Assembly (NCBI GenBank): GCA_900317015.1
Contig: ONFH01000166.1
Span: 1-5,712 of the forward strand
DNA length: 5,712 nucleotides
Direction of reading: 5' to 3'
From: an uncultured Erysipelotrichaceae bacterium
GTDB taxonomy: Bacteria > Bacillota_I > Bacilli_A > Erysipelotrichales > Coprobacillaceae
This document shows positions 1 to 5,712 of the stretch, piece after piece. Both the position numbers and the translations under genes were made by a program. Position 1 is the first letter of the stretch. Each line of letters opens with the position of its first letter. Under the pieces are notes generated by a model. The model saw nothing but the letters and a program-made list of their open reading frames with translations, made no database searches and was not told the DNA's origin.

Positions 1-469
1 AAGCGACCGTTGTCGTCTTACGCTACATGGCGTGGCAGAGATACCACTTCCATTGGGCGAAGCACAATGGGAGTGGAGAATTCATCCTTGGTCGTGAAAA
101 TCATCTTTACAGTAATTTGCTCATTAATGATGAAGGACTTATTGTGGTAAAGCCAACACCTTATTTATCTCCTAAAAAAACGTCTCCCCATGGGACACAT
201 CACTTACGTGAGAGGTGCGAGGAGTCCTGTTGTATTTACCATATAATATTTTAAATCAGAATCGCCTTTTTTGACGGGGTGTATTTAAATCTACGAAAGA
301 GCTAATTGCATCAGCTTTCAGACAATGAATGCAAAAAATACTATTTTAAGCGAAAATAATATGTTGGTCAGTTAGAGCTAAAAAACAAAAAGCAGGCACG
401 GTTATACTACAAAATATAAGCTTTAGAGCGATGGGCACAAGGAATTCAATAAGCATGAGATTTGCAACG
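1..469. other. Stretch with no assignable gene; possible decayed remnants
   Basis: I see no gene here that I can support. The first 60 bases are about 55% GC by hand count, clearly above the rest of the window, and could be the edge of an upstream gene or a remnant. On the plus strand, one frame is open from the window edge to a TGA at 95-97 and another runs to a TAA at 252-254, but the tail of the latter reads like translated non-coding DNA. On the minus strand a frame is open from about 164 down to a TAA at 18-20. None has a convincing ribosome binding site or a product I recognise. From 255 on the DNA is AT-rich with stops in every frame. A weak bulged hairpin sits at 295-303/313-319. The stretch has no GATC site, unlike the remainder of the window. 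Confidence 0.6.
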
Positions 470-478
470 TGCTATAAT
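470..478 (+). promoter_or_regulatory. Extended -10 promoter (TGCTATAAT)
   Basis: A perfect TATAAT hexamer at 473-478 is preceded by TG at 470-471, giving the extended -10 motif TGnTATAAT. No good -35 box lies 16-18 bases upstream; the best candidate, TAAGCA at 450-455, matches only three of six positions. Extended -10 promoters often do without a strong -35. Transcription would begin near 485, leaving a leader of about 20 bases before the start codon at 505. This is the only strong promoter ahead of the TerB-domain gene. Confidence 0.7.
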
Positions 479-493
479 AAAGATATATGAAAT

Positions 494-502
494 GGGGTGA
501 GG
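494..502 (+). promoter_or_regulatory. Ribosome binding site fixing the start at 505
   Basis: The stretch GGGGTGAGG contains GGTGA, which pairs with the 16S rRNA 3' end in the AAGGAGGTGATC register. Aligned this way, the GGAGG-equivalent bases end about seven bases before the ATG at 505. An in-frame ATG at 487 lies upstream of this site and nearly at the predicted transcription start, so it would need leaderless initiation. The start at 505 is therefore preferred, shortening the longest open frame by six residues. Confidence 0.75.
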
Positions 503-504
503 CT

Positions 505-3500
505 ATGAATGATCGTCAATATAAAGTGGAACAGTTAATGGAATATGGAAAATCTTTACTGTCCACAAAGATTACATCACTTGTCCCTCGCTTTCCTCAT
601 TATTATGTTTTAACGTTTGCCAATGCCCATTGGGCAGCTTTATTTATTTGTGATCAGAATTATTATGTCGATGTGAAATATGGTGATGGTGGAGCTAAGC
701 AACGTGATCGTTCGCCATTTTGTAAGCCATTCTATATGCGTTCACAGGAATGGGTCGGCTTAGATCTCAGCTGTCATTTGGAAGCTTTAAAGAAAGCTAT
801 GAAAGACTGCTTTGCTCGCCATAATGATCAAGATGATATCCTGATTCTTGATGATGATTTTCCTTTAAGTTCTGAGAGTGTGGCCATTCCATCAAGACGG
901 TCCCAGGAAAGAAGACAAACGAGAAGCTTTTCAAAGCCAACGATCCAGCCACAAAGAAAGCCTGTCTCTTCGCCTCAGCCTCAACAGACAATTCATAAAG
1001 AAGAAAAGAAAAAGAAATCAGTCGTCAAAGAAATCAAAGATGTGTTGAATATGAAGGCGAAAGGCTATCATGTCGCCGAAGTCAATTATGCTCAAGGCAT
1101 CATGCTTTCTAAACTGGATGATGATTATGAGATCGTCCCACTTGGACAGAATATCAGAGCTTATGGCGATATGAGAGTCGAACAGGTTCGCTCTTATTTG
1201 ACCCTTCGCAAGCAGTTTAGAAACCATAAATATCCAAAAATTCCAGGCAATTATGATCTGATCTATGCCCAGGAGATCATTAATAATATTGGAATTTCTT
1301 CTTATGAAGAAGGACTCAAATCATTAGAAGAACTCGAACATGCTTATCATCATGGCAATATCAGAGAGTGGATCGATGATTATGCATTGATCTATGAATT
1401 AGATGAAGGCGTTCCATCAGAAAATGATATGGAAGCCCTCGATGTCCATACGAATCATTCCATTGAGAAGTTTATCAATAGCTTAAAAGATCTAAATCTT
1501 TATAAAGGACATTGTGCTCTGGCAAAAAAGAAGAAAAATTATCATGAGCTTCTTTATTTTGTGTTTGATAAGCTGGAACGAGAAGGCTTTTATAAGAAAT
1601 TTATTTTAGATAATACCGGAGAAGAGCGTCCGTTATTTAGAGGAGCTCTCTATTATCCCGATGCTTTACCATTATTCTTCTTTGATCGTACAGTCGGGGA
1701 TACCCATTATCGTTTTAATATTCAGACAAAAATGTTGCGGACAAATAAGCGATCGTTAAAAGATGAAAAAGCCATGCAGGAATTCATGGAAACGCTCGAT
1801 CTGATCATTGAACATTTTTATAATGATCAGCCGTTACATGAAGATGATCTGCAGAAATACTTCTACAGAAGAGCTTACGAGATCGTTGGCATCTATAAAA
1901 CCATGAAGATCTATTATAAGAGTCAAACTCATGTTTACGTAAGTCGTGTGAGAGTAGAGATGCAAAAGAAACAGAGCTTTGTCGACATGGCAAATACTCT
2001 TAAAGATGTGAATCTCCCTTATCATTACTATTATATAACTCATCCAAAATCAAAACTTTACTATGAAGAATTTAATGATGAGGACCTCTTTTATTATCTC
2101 TATTTAAGAACCCGTCAACGGGAAAAAGAGGATGATGAAATTCTCGATACGCCTTATCAGGAGAATTACATCCGTGAAGTCATGTGTGGAATTGGCTTTA
2201 AGAACTTAGATGAAGCTTTCTTGGAATTACTGCATATTGATGAATTCTTTGATCATAATTATGCTTTTTATTTAAAGCTATTCTTATTCGTGCATCATAT
2301 GAAACGTGATCATCCTGAGTATTTTAAAGAAGAAAAACGTTATCGTACGATCGCAAAATTCATTGATCCAGAGACCTCTGATGAACAGTTCTTTAAGGCC
2401 TGTCAGGAAATCTCAAATTATGATTTTAAGAAATCTCGTCCTTATAAGGATGATCCTGAAAGATTCATCCATATCGTTCATGAAGTCATTAAAAAGCTGA
2501 TTGACCAGAAGAAATTAAATATTGTTGAAGACTATATTTATTACGATGATCTGACAAGTTTTTATGATGAAGATGCACATCTTGAAGATTTTGGACTCAA
2601 AGAGGATGAAGTCATTTCGATTGGTCCACTTCATTATTTCTATTATGATTCTGATCATATTCGCTGGCGTATTCATAGTCCAGCACTATGTTCTAATCGA
2701 CGTCGCTTCTTTAAGGAAATCGACTGTGTGATCCGTGAAGTTTATAGCAGTGGTCGCTTGATCCAGGATAGCTTAGATGATCGTGAGATCATTGAAGCCA
2801 TCAGAAAAGCGGTTCTTGAAGAAAATGCAGAGCATGAGCATGCCGAAAGAGAAAAACGTAAAGTGAAGATCAACTTTACATCTCTTTCTAAAATTAGAGA
2901 AGATGCGGACTATATTACAGAACAAGTGGCGACCAGTGAAGAAAAAGCCATTATGGATGAGCATTTAGCGAGTCAGATCGTCGAACAGACTGATGAACCA
3001 AAAGACGATGTCCTGTTCACGGATGATGAAAAAGAAGTCCTTAAACGTTTTGTTTCTCATCAAAATGTCGATGCATATATCAATGAAAAACATCTCTTGA
3101 TCTCCGTGATCGTTGATGCTATCAATGAGAAGTTCTTAGATCTTGTTGGTGATCAGGTCATTGACTTTGATGGCGAGACTTACAGCTTTGTGGATGACTA
3201 CAAAGAAGATGTTGAGGCATATTTAGTCCATGATCCTATTCAAGATCAGGATCCTGCACCTCTTCAGAAAGCAGCTGAACAGAATACTTTCGGTTTAAGT
3301 GATGATGAAATGAGCATCCTGAAATTGTTAGTCAAGCATCAGGATATCAGTGCTTATGTGAAAGAACATCACTTTTTAGAGAGTGTATTAGTCGATGCCA
3401 TCAATGAGAAATTCTATGATGTCGTCGGTGATCAGATCATCGACTTTGATGGGGAAACCTACAGTTTTGTGGATGACTACAAAGAGGATGTTGAAGACTA

Positions 3501-3768
3501 TCTCGGCGGTGAGCAAACCAAAGATCAACCAAAGCAGAATGCCCTTGGTTTAAGTGATGATGAAATGACGATTCTAGAGTTATTCATGAAGCATCAGAAG
3601 ACAGATCCTTATGTCAAAGACCATCATCTTTTAGAAAGTGTATTAGTTGATGCCATCAATGAAAAATTCTATGATGAGATCGGTGATCAGATCATTGACT
3701 TTGATGGGGAAACGTACAGTTTTGTGGATGATTATCTTGAGGATGTTCAAGAGATCTTAAATTCATAA
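505..3768 (+). CDS. Large TerB-N/TerB-C domain protein with triplicated C-terminal subdomain
   Basis: This is a 1087-residue cytoplasmic protein with no signal peptide or membrane segment. The start at 505 is chosen for its ribosome binding site. Residues about 5-107 form an alpha/beta unit ending in PFYMRSQEWVGLDL and a helix, which recalls MmcQ/YjbR proteins; this is tentative. Residues about 118-185 are a basic Pro/Gln-rich linker, including RRSQERRQTR and KEEKKKK. Residues about 219-300 match TerB-N (RVEQVRSYLTLRKQFRNHKYP, then IYAQEIINNIG, then WIDDYALIYEL). Residues about 300-780 are rich in Tyr, Phe, His, Asp and Glu, and I cannot assign them. VKINFTSLSKIREDAD near 787-802 begins the TerB-C region, followed by three copies of a 72-residue subdomain with VDAINEKF and DFDGETYSFVDDY. 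TerB-N/TerB-C proteins are known from stress-response and suspected DNA-processing islands, but their biochemistry is not established. It precedes a DUF2791 ATPase gene on the same strand and probably acts with that product, perhaps as a scaffold or sensor. The family call is firm; the role is inferred. Confidence 0.85.
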   Translation: MNDRQYKVEQLMEYGKSLLSTKITSLVPRFPHYYVLTFANAHWAALFICDQNYYVDVKYGDGGAKQRDRSPFCKPFYMRSQEWVGLDLSCHLEALKKAMKDCFARHNDQDDILILDDDFPLSSESVAIPSRRSQERRQTRSFSKPTIQPQRKPVSSPQPQQTIHKEEKKKKSVVKEIKDVLNMKAKGYHVAEVNYAQGIMLSKLDDDYEIVPLGQNIRAYGDMRVEQVRSYLTLRKQFRNHKYPKIPGNYDLIYAQEIINNIGISSYEEGLKSLEELEHAYHHGNIREWIDDYALIYELDEGVPSENDMEALDVHTNHSIEKFINSLKDLNLYKGHCALAKKKKNYHELLYFVFDKLEREGFYKKFILDNTGEERPLFRGALYYPDALPLFFFDRTVGDTHYRFNIQTKMLRTNKRSLKDEKAMQEFMETLDLIIEHFYNDQPLHEDDLQKYFYRRAYEIVGIYKTMKIYYKSQTHVYVSRVRVEMQKKQSFVDMANTLKDVNLPYHYYYITHPKSKLYYEEFNDEDLFYYLYLRTRQREKEDDEILDTPYQENYIREVMCGIGFKNLDEAFLELLHIDEFFDHNYAFYLKLFLFVHHMKRDHPEYFKEEKRYRTIAKFIDPETSDEQFFKACQEISNYDFKKSRPYKDDPERFIHIVHEVIKKLIDQKKLNIVEDYIYYDDLTSFYDEDAHLEDFGLKEDEVISIGPLHYFYYDSDHIRWRIHSPALCSNRRRFFKEIDCVIREVYSSGRLIQDSLDDREIIEAIRKAVLEENAEHEHAEREKRKVKINFTSLSKIREDADYITEQVATSEEKAIMDEHLASQIVEQTDEPKDDVLFTDDEKEVLKRFVSHQNVDAYINEKHLLISVIVDAINEKFLDLVGDQVIDFDGETYSFVDDYKEDVEAYLVHDPIQDQDPAPLQKAAEQNTFGLSDDEMSILKLLVKHQDISAYVKEHHFLESVLVDAINEKFYDVVGDQIIDFDGETYSFVDDYKEDVEDYLGGEQTKDQPKQNALGLSDDEMTILELFMKHQKTDPYVKDHHLLESVLVDAINEKFYDEIGDQIIDFDGETYSFVDDYLEDVQEILNS
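3010..3225 (+). repeat. TerB-C subdomain copy 1
   Basis: This encodes residues 836-907 of the 1087-residue protein, a 72-residue unit opening with FTDDEKEVL and closing with GDQVIDFDGETYSFVDDY and KEDVEAYL. It is the most diverged copy, with about 49 of 72 residues identical to copy 2 by hand alignment. It directly follows the KINFTSLSKIREDAD segment, so it probably represents the ancestral end of the TerB-C domain. Confidence 0.85.
3289..3504 (+). repeat. TerB-C subdomain copy 2
   Basis: This encodes residues 929-1000, opening with GLSDDEMSIL. By hand alignment about 55 of 72 residues are identical to copy 3. The identity is also strong at the DNA level over the VDAINEKFYD and GDQIIDFDGETYSFVDDY parts. 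An acidic linker of about 21 residues separates it from copy 1. Confidence 0.88.
3544..3759 (+). repeat. TerB-C subdomain copy 3
   Basis: This encodes residues 1014-1085 and ends two residues before the C-terminus. It opens with GLSDDEMTIL and differs from copy 2 at about 17 of 72 positions. Most differences lie in the first half, while the GDQIIDFDGETYSFVDDY block is unchanged. The linker to copy 2 is only 13 residues, shorter than the linker between copies 1 and 2, which suggests this is the latest duplication. Confidence 0.88.
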
Positions 3769-3814
3769 AGAAGAGGCATTATTCGTTCGAAACTTGCTTA
3801 AAAACAAGATTATG

Positions 3815-3823
3815 TGCTAACAT
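3815..3823 (+). promoter_or_regulatory. Possible internal promoter (TGCTAACAT)
   Basis: In the 94-base gap between the two main genes, TGCTAACAT resembles an extended -10 element (four of six matches to TATAAT plus the upstream TG). A poor -35 candidate, TTGCTT, lies at 3794-3799 with an 18-base spacer. The motif echoes TGCTATAAT ahead of the first gene. No terminator is visible in the gap, so read-through from the first gene is at least as likely as separate initiation. Confidence 0.3.
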
Positions 3824-3850
3824 GGTTGTATAGAAAATATAGGAATGATT

Positions 3851-3856
3851 GGGGGA
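3851..3856 (+). promoter_or_regulatory. Ribosome binding site deciding a GTG start at 3863
   Basis: GGGGGA ends six bases before GTG at 3863, a normal spacing. The in-frame ATG at 3845 has only AGGA touching it, which is too close to work well. The protein then begins MARRVPKRIAQSVINSL, which fits the usual start of this ATPase family as I recall it. Confidence 0.75.
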
Positions 3857-3862
3857 ATAAAA

Positions 3863-5188
3863 GTGGCAAGACGTGTACCAAAAAGAATTGCCCAAAGTGT
3901 GATCAATTCATTAAAAGGCGGCGTTGTTCCACGTATTGGTTTATCATATATTGCGGTCGGAAGAAGAAAAGAGATCGAAGCCCTTCTTCATGACGTGGAT
4001 CTGATCAAGGAAGGCTCTGCCACATTCCGTTTTATTGAAGGAAAATATGGGGCTGGGAAGTCCTTCTTATTACAGACCATTCGTAACTATGTCATGGATC
4101 AGAACTTCATCGTCGTGGATGCCGATCTTTCACCAGAAAGACGTTTGTATGGCACAAAAGGTCAAGGCCTTGCAACCTACAAGGAACTCATTCAGAATAT
4201 GTCGACGAAGACGAGATCTGAAGGGGGAGCCTTACCATTGATCCTTGATCGCTGGATCAATTCTGTACAGAATAAGATCATGCAGGAAGGTGAATATGAA
4301 ATGCATTCACCAGCCTTTAATCAGGCTGTTGAAAAAGAAATCTTTGCGGTCATCTCATCTGTCAATGAACTTGTTCATGGCTTTGATTTTGCCAAGCTTT
4401 TAACGATGTATTATCGTTCTTATGTCGAAGGCAATGAAGAACTAAAAGGGTATGTCCTCAAATGGTTCAGAGGTGAATATAGTACCAAGACGGAAGCCAA
4501 AAAAGAATTAGGTGTCAATATCATTATTTCTGATGATGACTGGTATGAATATATTAAATTATTTGCCTTTTTCTTTAGACAGGCTGGCTATGCGGGAATG
4601 ATGATGATGATCGATGAGCTCATCAACATTTATAAGATTCCTAACAGTATTACAAGACAGTATAACTATGAAAAGATCTTGACGATGTATAATAATACCT
4701 TACAGGGGAAAGCTAAGTATTTAGGCATCATCATGTGTGGGACGCCAGAAGCCATTGAAGACCGTCGTCGTGGTGTTTACAGCTATGAAGCCTTACGTTC
4801 TCGTTTAACAACAGGCCGTTTCTCTAAAGAAGGGGCACGAGATATGTTAGCGCCGGTCATTCATCTGGATCCATTAAAGCCAGAAGAAATGGTCATCTTA
4901 GTAGAAAAGCTTTGTGATATGCATGCGGAATTATATCAGTATGAAAGAAAGCTCACGACCGAAGACTTAGGTTTATTTATTCAGATCGAATATGACCGTG
5001 TCGGAGCATCGAGCAACGTCACACCACGTGAAGTCATTCGTGACTTTATTGAATTGTTAGATATCCTTTATCAGAATCCAAATATGAGTGTTAAGGATCT
5101 ATTAAATAGTGATGACTTTTCTTTCCATAGCAATGATGTGCAGGAAGACGAAAAAGTCGATGAACAATTTGCGGAATTTACATTATAG
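3863..5188 (+). CDS. P-loop ATPase of the DUF2791 family (BrxC/BrxD-like)
   Basis: This 441-residue cytoplasmic protein belongs to the AAA-like ATPases grouped as DUF2791, which includes BrxD of type 2 BREX/Pgl phage-defence systems. It opens with the family-like N-terminus ARRVPKRIAQSVINSLKGG. Residues 60-67, GKYGAGKS, are the Walker A motif. MMMMIDEL at 246-253 is Walker B, with Asp251 and Glu252 for magnesium and water activation. LGIIMCGTPEAI at 287-298 fits the sensor 1 strand. Arg312 and Arg314, in YEALRSRL, are candidate arginine fingers. TPREVIRDFIELL near 387-399 lies in the C-terminal helical lid. All catalytic motifs are intact, so the protein should hydrolyse ATP. It follows the TerB-domain gene by 94 bases on the same strand and is closed by a terminator, so the two probably form one functional unit. 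No methyltransferase, PglZ or helicase is seen here, so this is not a recognisable BREX locus. Substrate and partner are inferred, perhaps DNA and the upstream protein. Confidence 0.9.
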   Translation: MARRVPKRIAQSVINSLKGGVVPRIGLSYIAVGRRKEIEALLHDVDLIKEGSATFRFIEGKYGAGKSFLLQTIRNYVMDQNFIVVDADLSPERRLYGTKGQGLATYKELIQNMSTKTRSEGGALPLILDRWINSVQNKIMQEGEYEMHSPAFNQAVEKEIFAVISSVNELVHGFDFAKLLTMYYRSYVEGNEELKGYVLKWFRGEYSTKTEAKKELGVNIIISDDDWYEYIKLFAFFFRQAGYAGMMMMIDELINIYKIPNSITRQYNYEKILTMYNNTLQGKAKYLGIIMCGTPEAIEDRRRGVYSYEALRSRLTTGRFSKEGARDMLAPVIHLDPLKPEEMVILVEKLCDMHAELYQYERKLTTEDLGLFIQIEYDRVGASSNVTPREVIRDFIELLDILYQNPNMSVKDLLNSDDFSFHSNDVQEDEKVDEQFAEFTL

Positions 5189-5212
5189 CGTTCTAAGAAC
5201 GCTATTTTTTTT
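5185..5212 (+). terminator. Rho-independent terminator overlapping the ATPase stop codon
   Basis: An eight-pair stem is formed by ATAGCGTT (5185-5192) and AACGCTAT (5198-5205), with a CTAAG loop, followed by an uninterrupted run of T to 5212. The left arm includes the TAG stop codon of the ATPase gene. The terminator closes the two-gene unit and separates it from the secreted-protein gene downstream. Confidence 0.92.
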
Positions 5213-5252
5213 GTGGCGCCATACAAGACTGTTCAATATTTCTTGAAAGCGA

Positions 5253-5258
5253 TAAAAT
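5253..5258 (+). promoter_or_regulatory. Candidate -10 box of the secreted-protein gene
   Basis: TAAAAT matches five of six positions of TATAAT and lies 35 bases upstream of the start codon, downstream of the terminator. The -35 side is weak: only TTCAAT-like sequence near 5232-5237. A TTGAAA at 5243-5248 is too close to serve with this box. A promoter is expected here because the preceding unit ends in a terminator. Confidence 0.35.
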
Positions 5259-5273
5259 AAAGATAGGGTAAAA

Positions 5274-5281
5274 AGAAAGGA
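5274..5281 (+). promoter_or_regulatory. Ribosome binding site for the secreted protein
   Basis: AGAAAGGA matches the complement of the 16S rRNA 3' end over eight bases. It lies 12 bases before the ATG at 5294, slightly long. An in-frame ATG at 5282 abuts the site and would add MIFI, but leaves no spacing. The start at 5294 also gives a textbook signal peptide. Confidence 0.7.
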
Positions 5282-5293
5282 ATGATATTCATT

Positions 5294-5712
5294 ATGAAGA
5301 AGCTTTTAAGTGCGTTCATTGTTTTCGCAATGGTTTTATCATTAGCCATTTCACCAAGCTATGCGAAAACAAAACGAAAGAAGAAAACACCTGTTAAGAT
5401 CGGGATGGTGACAAAAGTCAAAACAAAAGTTACGCGTGGTACGAAAAAGAATGCCAAGATCAAGATTTCTTGGCAGAAATACAAGAAGGCTAGTGGCTAT
5501 GAGATCTCTTTACAGAAAAAAGTGACTGTCAAAAAGAAGATCAAAAACACGAAGACGAAGAAAACAAAAGTTAAAAAGATCAAGAAGACAACTTATCAGA
5601 AACTCGTAACGACCAAAAAGACATCTTTTACGATCACGAAACCTTATAAGAAGACATACTATTTTGGCATTCGTGTCATCAAAGGAAAGAAAAAAGGTAA
5701 GAGAAAGATCGT
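5294..5712 (+). CDS. Secreted, extremely lysine-rich protein with a fibronectin-III-like domain (3' end missing)
   Basis: The reading frame is open to the window edge, giving at least 139 residues. It begins MKKLLSAFIVFAMVLSLAIS, a signal peptide with a likely signal peptidase I site after SYA (residue 24), so the product is exported. The mature part is very basic: about 42 of residues 25-139 are lysine by hand count. Within it, ISWQKYKKASGYEI (58-71) and the later TSFTITKPYKKTYYFGIRV (110-128) follow the pattern of a fibronectin type III domain, with the conserved Trp and the Tyr-x-x-x-Val strand near the end. An expanded lysine- and threonine-rich stretch (75-109) fills the middle. Such domains are common in surface or matrix proteins of gut Bacillota and may bind polyanions such as wall polymers. 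It has its own upstream signals and lies behind a terminator, so it is probably unrelated to the ATPase unit. Any anchor or enzymatic domain would lie beyond the window. Confidence 0.8.
   Translation, partial: MKKLLSAFIVFAMVLSLAISPSYAKTKRKKKTPVKIGMVTKVKTKVTRGTKKNAKIKISWQKYKKASGYEISLQKKVTVKKKIKNTKTKKTKVKKIKKTTYQKLVTTKKTSFTITKPYKKTYYFGIRVIKGKKKGKRKI

Noticed and set aside
18..104. A 28-codon minus-strand frame (start at 104, stop at 18-20) with a protein-like sequence
   Set aside because: It is too short, lacks a ribosome binding site and is not recognisable. It may be a remnant but cannot be supported as a gene.
190..228. Possible small structured RNA (GGAC/GTCC closing a CAC-TTAC-GTG hairpin)
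   Set aside because: The pairs are few and broken, no known RNA family consensus is visible, and there is no flanking promoter or terminator.
27..254. A 75-codon plus-strand frame beginning with ATG at 27
   Set aside because: There is no ribosome binding site. The last third reads as translated non-coding DNA, the product matches nothing I know, and other frames on both strands are equally open over the first 100 bases.
295..319. Hairpin GAAAGAGCT/AGCTTTC
   Set aside because: The stem has a bulge and no following T-run, so it is neither a terminator nor a clear operator. It could arise by chance in AT-rich DNA.
3010..3759. A CRISPR or non-coding tandem repeat
   Set aside because: The repeats are in frame, differ mainly by conservative or synonymous changes, and encode a protein domain. 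The periods (279 and 255 bases) are unlike CRISPR.
505..5188. A BREX type 2/Pgl locus
   Set aside because: Only the BrxD-like ATPase is shared. No PglX methylase, PglZ, PglY, PglW kinase or helicase is present in the window.
505..5188. A classical tellurite-resistance operon
   Set aside because: No TerC, TerD-like or TerZ-like protein is seen. The TerB-N and TerB-C domains also occur outside tellurite operons.

Overview
The window looks like chromosomal DNA of a low-GC Gram-positive bacterium (Bacillota). The evidence is AT-rich composition, strong GGAGG-type ribosome binding sites, an extended -10 promoter, and a secreted lysine-rich fibronectin-III-like protein of the kind common in gut Erysipelotrichia and Lachnospiraceae. 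An Erysipelotrichia-like host is my best guess. It is an inference from style only, not from a marker gene.

Layout: Positions 1 to about 469 hold no gene I can assign. The first 60 bases are about 55% GC by hand count, and several short frames compete on both strands; the rest is AT-rich and stop-ridden. An extended -10 promoter (470-478) and a ribosome binding site (494-502) lead into a 1087-residue protein (505-3768). This protein has an N-terminal alpha/beta domain (possibly YjbR-like), a basic Pro/Gln linker, a TerB-N domain, a long unassigned Tyr- and acid-rich middle, and a TerB-C region whose last subdomain is present three times in tandem. After 94 bases comes a 441-residue P-loop ATPase of the DUF2791 (BrxC/BrxD-like) family (3863-5188). 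A rho-independent terminator overlaps its stop codon. A separate unit then begins with its own ribosome binding site: a signal-peptide-bearing, extremely lysine-rich protein (5294 to the window end, partial).

How the genes work together: TerB-N/TerB-C proteins next to a DUF2791 ATPase form a recurring neighbourhood, usually with a superfamily II helicase. It is suspected to act on DNA in stress response or phage defence, and BrxD belongs to type 2 BREX/Pgl defence systems. Here the pair appears without a helicase on the downstream side, because the terminator and an unrelated secreted protein follow directly. This two-gene cassette is the strongest candidate for an undescribed system in the window. 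A second striking signal is the density of GATC: about 71 sites by hand count from 481 to the end, and none in the first 480 bases.
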